From: Nocardia sp. NBC_01327
Lineage (GTDB): Bacteria > Actinomycetota > Actinomycetes > Mycobacteriales > Mycobacteriaceae
Assembly: GCF_035958815.1 (NCBI RefSeq)
Contig: NZ_CP108383.1
Coordinates: 4,464,001-4,528,000, forward strand
Direction: 5' to 3'
DNA length: 64,000 nucleotides
In this document: positions 34,345-43,209 of the stretch, one piece after another
Layout of the letters: each line of letters starts with the position of its first letter
Position numbering within the stretch: the first letter of the stretch is position 1
Position numbers and translations under genes: made by a program
Notes under the pieces: model-generated
The model's input: the letters and a program-made list of their open reading frames with translations, nothing else
Told to the model about the DNA's origin: nothing
Database searches by the model: none

Positions 34345-34824
34345 GTGCGAATAGCGACAGTCTCTGGGCCCGCAAGCTCGCGGTCGATTCGTTCGTTTCA
34401 TCGGTTGTGTGAACGCGTCGTCGAGCGGCTGCCGTTCGGGCTCGATCGTGCCGTGGCCCCGACATTCGTGGGCTACCTACTGGTCAGCGGGTGTACGTTC
34501 ACCGCTGACCTGCTCATACTCACCGCCCTGCACGGCTGGCTGGGTGTGCCGCTCCCGATCGCGGTCACTGCCGCCTATATCGCCGCATTCGCGCTGAGCT
34601 ACCTGCTCAATCGGACCTTGAACTTTGCCTCGCACGCTGCCGTGGGCCCTCAGATCGCCATCTACATCGCGGTGGTCGCGGTGAACTATCTGGTCTTCAT
34701 ACTCGGCGTGACCAGCGGTCTGGCGGGACTCGGTCTCGAGTACCACCTCGCGCGGATTCTCGGCGGGCTCGGTGAGGCGCTCTTCATGTATACCTCGATG
34801 CGCTGGCTCGTTTTCCGGCGCTGA
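34345..34824 (+). CDS. GtrA family membrane protein
   Basis: 159 residues with four hydrophobic helices in the GtrA pattern (FVGYLLVSGCTFTADLLIL, AYIAAFALSYLLNRTLNF, IYIAVVAVNYLVFILGV, EALFMYTSMRWLVFRR). GtrA proteins are thought to flip polyprenyl-linked sugars or help arabinogalactan and lipopolysaccharide glycosylation. The GTG start at 34345 is tentative. It converges on the esterase gene with only three bases between stops. Confidence 0.82.
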   Translation: MRIATVSGPASSRSIRSFHRLCERVVERLPFGLDRAVAPTFVGYLLVSGCTFTADLLILTALHGWLGVPLPIAVTAAYIAAFALSYLLNRTLNFASHAAVGPQIAIYIAVVAVNYLVFILGVTSGLAGLGLEYHLARILGGLGEALFMYTSMRWLVFRR

Positions 34825-34827
34825 CGC

Positions 34828-36135
34828 CTAGGGCACCAGGCCGAGACGCGTAGCCAGCCAGGACAATTCGCGATGCAGAGCCGCAGACCATACGTGCCAG
34901 TCGTGACCACCGGGGAGTTCGGTGTAATGCGTGTCCATTCCGGCGGCCCGGGTGGTTTGCAGCAGAGTGCGGGCGCCGCTGAGGCCGTCACGATCGTGGT
35001 CTCCGACGACGAATGCGCCTGCGCTGCCCGGATATCGGGAGGTCTGGAGCAGACGGGTGGGATTGACTCGCTGGTAATCGTGTTCGTTCCCGGCGAAGGC
35101 TTGGTCGATGGTCTCGTATCTGCTGCCGAGCCGCGGTTCGGGGTCGGCGGAGAACGCCAGGAAGGTGGGATAGACGTCGGGGTAGTTGGTGGCCAGCTGC
35201 ACCGCGCAGGTGCCGCCGTAGGAGAGTCCGCCGATGGCCCAGGCGCTGGCGTGGTCGTCGACGGTGAGGTGGGATCTGATCCAGGCGGGGACGTCCGCGG
35301 CGAGGTAGGTGGCGGCGTTGGCGAGGCGGGAGTCCAGGCAGAGCGGGTTCGCGAACGGGCCACCGGTCCCGTCGGCGACCACGGTGATCGGGGCGAGGCC
35401 GCCGTGCGTGGCAGCGAACGAGTCCATGGTGCGAACGAGACCGCCCGCGGTGAGCCAATCCTGCGGTGCGCCAGGTTGACCCGCGAGCAGGACCAGCACC
35501 GGCAGCCGAGGCCGTGGTGTGGCGAAATAGGCCGGAGGGAGGTAGATCTCGGCATCACGGGCCGCGAATCCCGAACGTGTGGCAGGGATACGCGCAGAGG
35601 TCAGGCGGCCCTGATCCGGCAGCGCCGAGGTCGGCGTCCACGACGCGGACACCGGATGACTGTCCGGTGCCAGCGCTTCGGAGGCGGGTAGGGCGTGAAA
35701 CGGGATCTTGGTGGAGGTCTCCTCGCCGAGCGCGTCGGCCAGCGTCGGATAGGCGCCGAAGTAGAGATTGATTTCATTGGTATCGGCGGCCATGGCGATC
35801 ATGGCGGCCACCATGATTCGGATCAGATAGGGCACGCTGCGCTGTCCGGCCGCCAGGGTCGCGATGAGGGCGAGCGCGAACACCGCCAGCGCGACCGCGG
35901 TGAAAATCGGCGGGTCGAGCGCGTCGGGGAACAGGCGCCACACTTTCCGCACCAGGTGCACGCCGAGTTCGGTTGCAGCGACCGCGGCAATTGCGCACAT
36001 GATGATTGCGGGGGCACGTCGATTCCCCTCGTGCCTGCCGGTGTGTAGGAGCAGCCAAGCCAGCGCGGCAACCCCACACCACCGCAGTACGGCAGGAAAC
36101 GCCCCGGACAGCAGGGCGGCGTGCATCGGAATCAC
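34828..36135 (-). CDS. Membrane-anchored esterase, Ag85/EsteraseD-like
   Basis: 435 residues. The N-terminal 120 residues contain about four hydrophobic helices (LRWCGVAALAWLLLHTG, IIMCAIAAVAATELGVHLV, FTAVALAVFALALIATL, YLIRIMVAAMIAMAA). The rest is an alpha/beta hydrolase of the putative-esterase/antigen 85 clan: LPVLVLLAGQPG oxyanion region, nucleophile elbow GLSYGG, acid near VVGDHDRDGLSG, His in GGHDWHVW. In this clan mycolyltransferases move mycolic acids on the cell surface. The architecture places the catalytic domain outside the membrane. A mycolate or wall-lipid role is inferred. Confidence 0.82.
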   Translation of the reverse strand: MIPMHAALLSGAFPAVLRWCGVAALAWLLLHTGRHEGNRRAPAIIMCAIAAVAATELGVHLVRKVWRLFPDALDPPIFTAVALAVFALALIATLAAGQRSVPYLIRIMVAAMIAMAADTNEINLYFGAYPTLADALGEETSTKIPFHALPASEALAPDSHPVSASWTPTSALPDQGRLTSARIPATRSGFAARDAEIYLPPAYFATPRPRLPVLVLLAGQPGAPQDWLTAGGLVRTMDSFAATHGGLAPITVVADGTGGPFANPLCLDSRLANAATYLAADVPAWIRSHLTVDDHASAWAIGGLSYGGTCAVQLATNYPDVYPTFLAFSADPEPRLGSRYETIDQAFAGNEHDYQRVNPTRLLQTSRYPGSAGAFVVGDHDRDGLSGARTLLQTTRAAGMDTHYTELPGGHDWHVWSAALHRELSWLATRLGLVP

Positions 36136-36292
36136 GGCTCACCGTGGACCACGCTGCGAAAGGCCGGACAACCGGAAGTCATGCCCGGCGACAACATCCG
36201 GTGAAATGTCGGCCGTGCCGCGCCGGCGGGCCGAGTTTCGCTGGAGATGTAGCCAGGAAGTTTCCGGGCGGGGTGCCCTGGACCCGAGAAGT

Positions 36293-36307
36293 AGGTATGC
36301 CTTACCT
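36293..36307 (+). promoter_or_regulatory. Weak iron-box-like palindrome over efeUO start
   Basis: AGGTA-TGCCT-TACCT, with 5-bp arms, overlapping the ATG at 36297. Extended to 19 bp it matches about 12 positions of the IdeR/DtxR consensus. It sits where a repressor could block an iron-uptake operon, but the match is weaker than the one at the flavodoxin gene. Confidence 0.35.
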
Positions 36308-38381
36308 TTACGAAGTGAGTTGGGCCGAGGCAGTACCGAATCTCCTGATCTGCTTGCGGGAAGGCCTCGAGGCCGGTCTCGTGGTGACGATCCTGCTGGC
36401 AGCCGTGCGCAAGGCGTCGACGGCCGAGCGTCCGCTGTCTGCGACACCGGTCTGGCTCGGGCTGCTCGGGGCGGTGTCGGTGGCGGCCAGTTTCGCTGCC
36501 GTGCTGACCTATTCGACCAGCGTGATGTCGAGTTCGGCGCAGGAGACCATCGGCGGCGTGCTGAGCGTGCTGGCGGTCGCACTGGTCACCTGGATGGTGT
36601 TCTGGATGCGCCGCACCGCCTCGACCCTGTCGAAACAGCTGCGCGGTGAGGTGACCCGGGCCGCGGCCATCGGGGCGGGCGCGCTGGCGGTCACCGCATT
36701 CCTGGCGGTCGGGCGGGAGGGCCTGGAGACCACGCTGTTCGTGTGGACCGCGGTCAGGGCCTCCGGCGCCACCCTCGCGCCCCTGGTCGGCGCGACGATC
36801 GGCCTGATCGCCGCGATCGTGCTGTGCTGGCTGCTGTACCGCCAGAGTGTGCGCCTCAACCTGGGTGTGTTCTTCAGCCGAACCGCGCTGCTGCTGATCG
36901 TGATTGCCGCGGGCGTGTTGGCCTACGGGCTGGGCGAACTGCAGAACGCGGGCCTGATCCCGGGTGCGCAGTGGATCGCCTTCGACCTGAGCGCCCATAT
37001 CGACGCCAATTCCTGGTGGGCCTCGCTCATCACCGGCGTCACCGCCCTGCAGCCGAAGATGACCGTGCTGCAGGTGGTGGCCTGGGCGGTCTACCTCGTC
37101 GTGGTGCTCACCATGTTCGTCCGCGCGGGCGCCACGGCCCCGCAACCGGCGGACCCGAAGCCCGAACCCGCCGACGAGCACGGGCATGCCGGCGACTGGT
37201 TCGAGCGGATCGCGGGCAAGCGTCTGGCGGTGGTGGGCGCGGCCCTGGTGCTGGTACCGGCGCTGGCCGCCGGCCTGGCCATCGCACTGCTGCCCTCGGC
37301 GAGTGCAGGCTCCGTCCAGGCGGTCTCGATCAGCTCGAATTCGTGTGCGCCGGAATGGAGTTCGGCTCGTTCGGGCAGCCAGACCTTCTCGGTCAAGAAC
37401 GGCAGCGGCAAGGCGGGGGAGATCACCCTGGTCGACGCCGATGGCGCGATCGTCGGCGAGATCGAGACGATCGGCGCGGGCACCACGGCCGATATGACCG
37501 CGACGCTGAGCCGCGGCAGTTACACCATCAAGTGCGCGATGTCGGGCCAGGCGGTGACGAGTTCGGCCACGCTGCAGGTCAGCGGTACCGCAGATGCGCC
37601 GGCGGCGGTGAAACCGGTCAACCCGGACGACCTCACGCCCGCAAACGACGCCTACCAGGCCGCCGCCGCGCAGGCGCTCGGCGGGCTCACCGGAACTCTC
37701 GCTGCCCTTCGTAACGACCTGCACGCGAACAATATCGCCGCGGCGCAGGTGAATTGGCTGACCGCCCAGGAACAATGGGAGCGGGTCGGCGCCTCCTACA
37801 ACAGTTTCGGTGCGGCGGGCACCGCCGTGGACGGCCTGCCCGGTGGGCTCCCCGACGTGGTGAACGATGCCGGCTTCACCGGCCTGCACCGCCTCGAATA
37901 CGGCCTGTGGCACGGACAGGGCGCCGCGCAGCTGCTGCCGGTCCTGGACAAGCTGGGCGCCGATATCGCCACGGTGCAGCAGAACCTGAGCTCGACCGAC
38001 CTGGCGGGCGACCCGACCAACCTGTCGATCCGCGCTCACGAGATTCTCGAAGACGCACTGCGCGACCACATTTCGGGCATGGACGATCTGGGTGGCGGCG
38101 CCGCCTATCCGCTCACGATGGCCGATATCGATATCACCCGCACCGTGATCAACGGCCTGGGCCCGCTGCTGGATGAGCGGGCGCCGGATCTGCGCGCGAC
38201 CATCGCCGCGCGCCTGGACACCCTGCAGCGTGCGCTGCTGGCCACGCAGGACGGCGGCAAGTGGCGTCCGCCCGCCCAGACCCCGCATGCCGCACAGCAG
38301 TCCGTGAAGGCCGCACTCGGCGGCGCCCTGGAAGTTCTGGCCCGGGTTCCCCGGCTGCTGGAAGTTCCCGTCGCCCACTGA
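36297..38381 (+). CDS. efeU: EfeU-EfeO fusion, ferrous iron permease with lipoprotein-like M75 domain
   Basis: 694 residues. Residues 1-285 are the FTR1/EfeU permease with seven helices and two REGLE iron-binding motifs (21-25 and around 140). After a Pro/Glu-rich linker and another helix (KRLAVVGAALVLVPALAAGL), a cupredoxin-like module (SNSCAPEW, TFSVKNGSGK, GSYTIKCAMSG) and an M75 imelysin domain with the HxxE motif HRLEYGLWH (His531) follow; these are the parts of EfeO. In most bacteria EfeU and EfeO are separate. EfeB follows 27 bases downstream, so the full EfeUOB iron uptake system is present. The start ATG has only a weak ribosome site. Confidence 0.92.
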   Translation: MPYLYEVSWAEAVPNLLICLREGLEAGLVVTILLAAVRKASTAERPLSATPVWLGLLGAVSVAASFAAVLTYSTSVMSSSAQETIGGVLSVLAVALVTWMVFWMRRTASTLSKQLRGEVTRAAAIGAGALAVTAFLAVGREGLETTLFVWTAVRASGATLAPLVGATIGLIAAIVLCWLLYRQSVRLNLGVFFSRTALLLIVIAAGVLAYGLGELQNAGLIPGAQWIAFDLSAHIDANSWWASLITGVTALQPKMTVLQVVAWAVYLVVVLTMFVRAGATAPQPADPKPEPADEHGHAGDWFERIAGKRLAVVGAALVLVPALAAGLAIALLPSASAGSVQAVSISSNSCAPEWSSARSGSQTFSVKNGSGKAGEITLVDADGAIVGEIETIGAGTTADMTATLSRGSYTIKCAMSGQAVTSSATLQVSGTADAPAAVKPVNPDDLTPANDAYQAAAAQALGGLTGTLAALRNDLHANNIAAAQVNWLTAQEQWERVGASYNSFGAAGTAVDGLPGGLPDVVNDAGFTGLHRLEYGLWHGQGAAQLLPVLDKLGADIATVQQNLSSTDLAGDPTNLSIRAHEILEDALRDHISGMDDLGGGAAYPLTMADIDITRTVINGLGPLLDERAPDLRATIAARLDTLQRALLATQDGGKWRPPAQTPHAAQQSVKAALGGALEVLARVPRLLEVPVAH

Positions 38382-38407
38382 TCCTCGACACGTAAGGCTT
38401 GCCTCCG

Positions 38408-39643
38408 ATGAACCTCAGCCGACGCAGATTCCTCTCCGGTGCCGCCGCCGGTGCGGCCGGAACGGCCCTGACCGCGGGACTCGTCGCCGAAGGCGCCCGC
38501 GTGGACGCCGCGGCCGCGGCCTCGGGCGCGCCCTCGGCTGCCTCGTCCTACCCGTTCCACGGCGTCCATCAGGCGGGCATCCTCACCCCCGGCCCGGCGG
38601 ATAAGCAGAACGCCTCCTGCTACGCATCGTTCGATGTCACCGCGTCGAACAAGGCCGAATTGGCCGAGCTGATGAAGACGCTCACCGGGCGCGCCCGCTT
38701 TCTCACCGCCGACAACACCCCGCCGGACCTCGGCCTGGGTCAGCCGCCGTCCGACAGCGACGTGATCGGCCCGGAGACGGCCGCCGACGGGCTCACCGTG
38801 ACCACCGGTGTGGGTGCGAGCCTGTTCGACGACCGGTTCGGACTGGCAAAGCTCAAGCCCGCGCATCTGACGCCCATGAAGATCTTCCCCGACGATTCGC
38901 CGGAGGACGCGTGGATGCACGGCGATGTGATGGTGCAGTTGTGCGCGCATCACCCCGACACCGTCCACCACGCGATCCGTGACATCACCCGCCAGACCCG
39001 CGGTGCGCTGCAGCTGCGCTGGAAGATCGAGGGCTACAACTCGCCGCCGCGCCCCTCGGGCACCGGCCGGAACCTGCTGGGCTTCAAGGACGGTACGGCC
39101 AATCCGACCGGAAGAGACGCCGAAGCGTTGATCTGGACCGACGATCCCGCAGAACCGGCCTGGACCCGCGACGGCACCTATCAGGTGGTGCGACTGATCC
39201 GCATGCTGGTGGAGTTCTGGGACCGGGTCTCGATCAACGAGCAGGAGAACATGTTCGGACGCCGCCGGGATTCGGGTGCGCCGCTGGACGGCAATCAGGA
39301 ATTCGACACCCCCGACTACGAGCGGGATCACGAAGGCACGGTCATCCCGCTGACCTCGCACATCCGCCTGGCCAACCCGCGCACCCCCGATACCGTACGC
39401 CAGCAACTGGTTCGGCGTTCCTACAACTACGATCTGGGCATGGGTTCGAACGGCAATATGGCCGCCGGGCACATCTTCACCTGCTTCCAGCAGGATGTGC
39501 AGCGCCAGTTCGAGCAGATTCAGACCCGGTTGGCCGGCGAGCCGCTGACCGACTACGTGCAGCCGTTCGGCGGCGGGTACTTCTTCGTGCTGCCCGGCGT
39601 CACCGACGCGAACGACTGGTACGGGCGCGCACTGCTGAGCTGA
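38408..39643 (+). CDS. efeB: EfeB, Tat-exported DyP-type haem peroxidase
   Basis: 411 residues from the ATG at 38408. The twin-arginine signal NLSRRRFLSGAAAGAAG ends around residue 40. The DyP motif GxxDG is in LLGFKDGTANPTGRD, and the distal Arg and C-terminal haem region (FTCFQQDVQRQFEQIQ) are present. EfeB works with EfeU and EfeO in ferrous iron or haem iron acquisition and has peroxidase activity at acidic pH. Third component of the EfeUOB operon. Confidence 0.95.
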   Translation: MNLSRRRFLSGAAAGAAGTALTAGLVAEGARVDAAAAASGAPSAASSYPFHGVHQAGILTPGPADKQNASCYASFDVTASNKAELAELMKTLTGRARFLTADNTPPDLGLGQPPSDSDVIGPETAADGLTVTTGVGASLFDDRFGLAKLKPAHLTPMKIFPDDSPEDAWMHGDVMVQLCAHHPDTVHHAIRDITRQTRGALQLRWKIEGYNSPPRPSGTGRNLLGFKDGTANPTGRDAEALIWTDDPAEPAWTRDGTYQVVRLIRMLVEFWDRVSINEQENMFGRRRDSGAPLDGNQEFDTPDYERDHEGTVIPLTSHIRLANPRTPDTVRQQLVRRSYNYDLGMGSNGNMAAGHIFTCFQQDVQRQFEQIQTRLAGEPLTDYVQPFGGGYFFVLPGVTDANDWYGRALLS

Positions 39644-40154
39644 GGTTTGCGTAGCTGTTCACTTCCCGCACAGCAGGTTTCATCGGCGAGTGCATCACCC
39701 GCGCGTGCGCTGCGAACGCAGGTTGCGCGAGAGTCGCGGCCGCGCAGCCGATCACAACCTGGTGACGTTTCCGGTTACGCACGGGTACGTCGATCCCATG
39801 GGTGACGTTCGGCAACCTTAGGGATACGGTTGCCACGCACGTCGCGGGCAAGACCGGGGATGCCCGTCGTGCTAGCGCGCAGTTGGGTCATTCGGAGGGC
39901 GCAGGGGTGGCGACACCGAACTGCATCGACCGGACGGGTGCATCCATCGGGTCGTCGACAACGCCGACGCGCTCGAGGACCTCGAGCCGTCCGAAGTGGG
40001 AGCAAAGTAGGAGCACGGCCTGCGGTGACGCATCGTACCGGCCCCTGACCTTTTGGTATGCCGTTCATGAGATAAAATCGGGTTTTCTTGTGTGTCGTGA
40101 CGGCCCACAATCGAGCAGTTATCCGCCAGCACATCACCGCACGAGGAGACACTT
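39644..40154. other. 511-base region with integrase relic and promoter of ABC-F gene
   Basis: Holds the integrase fragment at about 39806-40010. Downstream, GATAAAAT near 40070 could be a -10 for the ABC-F gene, and GAGGAG lies just before its GTG. The rest shows no gene. Confidence 0.5.
39806..40010 (+). pseudogene. Relic of a phage-type tyrosine integrase C-terminus
   Basis: Reading from GTG 39806 gives landmarks LRDTVATHVAGKTGDARRAS and AQLGHSEG, the helix around the catalytic Arg and the LGH motif of tyrosine recombinases. The Tyr segment that should follow is degraded (CIDR). A second frame then encodes a tail resembling actinophage integrase ends (VVDNADALEDLEPSEVGAK, stop at 40008-40010), implying a frameshift. 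The upstream part of the gene is missing, so this is a decayed remnant of an integrated element. Confidence 0.6.
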
Positions 40155-41786
40155 GTGATCACCGCGACCGACCTGGAGGTCCGGGCCGGAGTCCGCACCC
40201 TGCTGACAGTGCCCGGCTCGGCACTGCGGGTGCAGGCCGGTGACCGGATCGGACTGGTCGGGCGCAACGGCGCCGGTAAGACCACCACGCTGCGCATTCT
40301 CGCCGGTGAGGGCGAGCCGTATGCCGGCAAGATCATCCGTTCGGGTGAGGTCGGCTATCTGCCGCAGGATCCCCGCGAAGGTGATCTCGATGTGCTCGGG
40401 CGGGACCGGGTGCTCTCGGCTCGCGGCCTGGACAAGATCCTGCGCGATATGGAGAAGCAGCAGGTGCTCATGGCCGAAGTGGTCGATGAGGCCGAACGGG
40501 ACAAGGCGATCCGCAAATACGGTCAGCTCGAGGACCGGTTCTCCTCGCTCGGCGGTTATGTCGCCGAGAGCGAGGCGGCACGTATCTGCAGCAACCTCGG
40601 TCTGCCCGATCGGGTGATGCAGCAGCCGCTGCGGACGCTGTCGGGTGGTCAGCGCCGTCGTATCGAATTGGCGCGCATCCTGTTCGCGGCCTCGGACGGC
40701 AGCGGCGGCAAATCCAACACCACCCTGCTGCTGGACGAGCCCACCAACCACCTCGACGCCGACTCCATCACCTGGCTGCGCGGGTTCCTGCAGGGTCACG
40801 ACGGCGGCCTCATCGTCATCTCCCACGATGTGGATCTGCTGGCCGATGTGGTGAACAAGGTCTGGTTCCTCGACGCCGTGCGCGCCGAGGCCGATATGTA
40901 CAACATGAGCTGGAAGAAGTACCTCGACGCCCGCGCCACCGATGAGCAGCGCCGCCGCCGCGAGCGCGCGAACGCGGAGAAGAAGGCCTCCGCGCTCAAG
41001 CAGCAGGCCGCCAAGCTCGGCGCCAAGGCCACCAAAGCCGCTGCGGCACACCAGATGATCAAGCGCGCCGAGCGCATGCTGAACGAGGCCGATGAGGTGC
41101 GCGTGGCCGACAAGGTGGCGCGCATCAAGTTCCCGACTCCGGCCACCTGCGGCAAGACGCCGCTGATGGCCGAGAACCTGACCAAGATGTACGGCTCGCT
41201 GGAGATCTTCGCGGGCGTGGATCTGGCCATCGACAAGGGCAGCCGAGTGGTGGTGCTGGGCCTCAACGGCGCGGGTAAGACCACACTGCTGCGCATGCTG
41301 GCCGGCGTCGAACAGCCCACCGCCGGTGAGCTGGTGCCCGGATACGGTTTGCAGGTCGGCTATTTCGCGCAGGAGCACGACACCCTCGACGATCACGCGA
41401 GCGTCTGGGAGAACATCCGGCACGCGGCCCCCGATGCGGGAGAACAGGATCTGCGCGGCCTGCTCGGCGCGTTCATGTTCACCGGCCCGCAGCTGGATCA
41501 GCTCGCCGGCACGCTGTCGGGTGGTGAGAAGACCCGTCTCGCACTGGCCGGTCTGGTCTCCTCCGCCGCGAATGTCCTTCTGCTGGATGAGCCTACGAAC
41601 AACCTCGATCCGATCTCACGCGAGCAGGTCCTCGACGCACTGCGCAGTTACGCGGGCGCGGTTGTGCTGGTCACGCACGATTCGGGCGCTGCCGAGGCGC
41701 TGAATCCCGAGCGCGTCATCATGCTTCCGGACGGCACCGAGGACCACTGGTCCCAGGATTATCTGGAACTCATTCAGCTGGCGTGA
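40155..41786 (+). CDS. ABC-F family ATPase
   Basis: 543 residues from the GTG at 40155 (GAGGAG upstream). Two ATPase domains in tandem with no membrane segment: Walker A GRNGAGKTT and GLNGAGKTT, signatures LSGGQRRR and LSGGEKTR, Walker B LLLDEPTNHLD and LLLDEPTNNLD. The linker (KKASALKQQAAKLGAKATKAAAA) is the interdomain helix that reaches the ribosome in this family. Its place before the small HTH gene and acn block matches Rv1473 of M. tuberculosis. It is a translation factor or ribosome-protection protein; antibiotic resistance cannot be assumed. Confidence 0.93.
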   Translation: MITATDLEVRAGVRTLLTVPGSALRVQAGDRIGLVGRNGAGKTTTLRILAGEGEPYAGKIIRSGEVGYLPQDPREGDLDVLGRDRVLSARGLDKILRDMEKQQVLMAEVVDEAERDKAIRKYGQLEDRFSSLGGYVAESEAARICSNLGLPDRVMQQPLRTLSGGQRRRIELARILFAASDGSGGKSNTTLLLDEPTNHLDADSITWLRGFLQGHDGGLIVISHDVDLLADVVNKVWFLDAVRAEADMYNMSWKKYLDARATDEQRRRRERANAEKKASALKQQAAKLGAKATKAAAAHQMIKRAERMLNEADEVRVADKVARIKFPTPATCGKTPLMAENLTKMYGSLEIFAGVDLAIDKGSRVVVLGLNGAGKTTLLRMLAGVEQPTAGELVPGYGLQVGYFAQEHDTLDDHASVWENIRHAAPDAGEQDLRGLLGAFMFTGPQLDQLAGTLSGGEKTRLALAGLVSSAANVLLLDEPTNNLDPISREQVLDALRSYAGAVVLVTHDSGAAEALNPERVIMLPDGTEDHWSQDYLELIQLA

Positions 41787-41868
41787 TTCCGATCACACGA
41801 TTTCGTTGATCACCGCCCTCCGAGTCTCTAACCTTGAATGAGGCGCCCACGGCGACTCGGAGGAAGTC

Positions 41869-42123
41869 ATGAGTGACAGGCCCGCACAGGGTAAAGCCGT
41901 ATTGGGAAAAGGCACACGCGTGACGGGAAAGTCGCGAGATCGCCTGCAATCCCAGCTCAAGAAGCAGTACGAGAGCGGTGCGAGTATCCGCTCACTGGCC
42001 CGGGAGACCGGGCGATCGTACGGCTTCATCCACAACGTGCTGGTGGAGTCGCATGTGCAACTCCGCAGCCGTGGTGGTGCCAACCGCCGCAAGGCAGCAA
42101 AGGTCAAAGCAAGTAGTAGCTGA
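41869..42123 (+). CDS. Small helix-turn-helix protein (Rv1473A-like)
   Basis: 84 residues; GGAGG before the ATG. A single HTH is visible: LKKQYESGASIRSLARETGR then SYGFIHNVLVESHVQLRSRG, with basic flanks. The protein fits the conserved small regulator that follows the ABC-F gene in mycobacteria (Rv1473A). DNA target unknown. A perfect 12-bp hairpin ends the transcript. Confidence 0.87.
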   Translation: MSDRPAQGKAVLGKGTRVTGKSRDRLQSQLKKQYESGASIRSLARETGRSYGFIHNVLVESHVQLRSRGGANRRKAAKVKASSS

Positions 42124-42134
42124 TCACGACATCG

Positions 42135-42172
42135 GCAAGCGGTCGAGGGGCGAAAACCGTTCGACCGCTTGC
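42135..42172 (+). terminator. Terminator after small HTH gene
   Basis: 12-bp perfect stem (arm GCAAGCGGTCGA) with a 14-base loop, starting 11 bases after the stop codon. Confidence 0.75.
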
Positions 42173-42238
42173 GATATCGTGCGCTGATTCTCCAGCGGCG
42201 TGCAGCCGCGCACGGCCCCCGAGCTCATGTGCCGATGC

Positions 42239-43198
42239 TCATGTGTTGACGGTGCCGTCACCGAGGACCAGCAGATTCGCCAGGCTCTCGAAGATCGGCA
42301 GCCCGGTCTTGATTTCGAGATAGGCGAACTGGCCCTGGGGGTTCACCTCCAGGAACCAGAACTCGCCGTCGAGGCCGACCCGCAGGTCGAGCACGCCGAA
42401 AGCCAGTCCCAGCGCGCCCATCAGGGTGGTCAGCGACTTGCTCACCGAGGCGGGCAGGCGGTCCGCGGTGAAGTCCACCGACGTGTCCAGACGCGAATCG
42501 ACCCGTCCCACACCGGATTGCGAGTCGATGCGCACCACCCACTCCATACCGTCCACCCACACGATGCGCAGATCGCATTCGGCGTGGATGTAGTCCTGGA
42601 AGATGGTGGGGGAGTTGCGGATCGTCTCCAGCCGCGCGAGATCGGCTGCGGTGACTATGCGTGTCTCGGTGAAGGCCCCGCGGCCGGTGCCGGCGCGCTT
42701 GTAGACCACCGGACCGGGCCGCGAATCGATGAACGAGCGTGCCTCGTCCACATCATTGGTGATGAGTGTTTCCGGCACCGCGAAACCGGCGCGATACGCC
42801 GTCTCCAACTGTACGAGTTTACGATTCGCGGTGCGATCGGCGCCCGGATCGTTGACCCACAGTGCGGGGATGGACCACAGCAGACCCTGCAGGAACCCGT
42901 CGCATTCGGCCTGGCGATAGTCGTCGTCCTCACCGCGGGCACTGCCCGGAACCAGGCACGGTTGCGGCCGTCGCCACCACACCGAGGAGGCGTCGTCGAG
43001 CCCCAGAATGTGGGAGAGGCTGCGGGAGGTGCCGTCGCGGCTGACGCGGAAAGTGCCGTTCTCACGCGGGAAGTCGCGCATATCGAGCCGAATCGGACTG
43101 AGCCCGTGATGTTTCCGCAGAGTGGCGGCGAGTGCATCGCCGTGAAGGTCGTCGGCTTCGGTGACAATGAGTACCGAACCCGTTGTACGGGCGGCCAT
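42239..43198 (-). CDS. ATP-grasp ligase, MvdD/graspetide-maturase-like
   Basis: 319 residues. The N-terminal pre-ATP-grasp domain ends in the SVWWRRPQP motif that is typical of MvdC/MvdD and related peptide maturases. The ATP-grasp part has VYKRAGTGRGAF (Lys of the nucleotide site), FQDYIHAECDLRIVWVDG and the Mg2+-binding FLEVNPQGQF. In known members the enzyme activates Asp or Glu side chains as acyl phosphates and joins them to Thr, Ser or Lys within a precursor peptide. The gene directly follows a 153-residue protein (11-base gap), its likely substrate or partner. The locus sits inside an otherwise conserved housekeeping block. Confidence 0.85.
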   Translation of the reverse strand: MAARTTGSVLIVTEADDLHGDALAATLRKHHGLSPIRLDMRDFPRENGTFRVSRDGTSRSLSHILGLDDASSVWWRRPQPCLVPGSARGEDDDYRQAECDGFLQGLLWSIPALWVNDPGADRTANRKLVQLETAYRAGFAVPETLITNDVDEARSFIDSRPGPVVYKRAGTGRGAFTETRIVTAADLARLETIRNSPTIFQDYIHAECDLRIVWVDGMEWVVRIDSQSGVGRVDSRLDTSVDFTADRLPASVSKSLTTLMGALGLAFGVLDLRVGLDGEFWFLEVNPQGQFAYLEIKTGLPIFESLANLLVLGDGTVNT

Positions 43199-43209
43199 AT
43201 CGGGGCCTA

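Noticed and set aside
36132..38378. 748-codon open frame antisense to the EfeU-EfeO gene
   Set aside because: Arg/Gly/His-rich shadow of a well supported gene.
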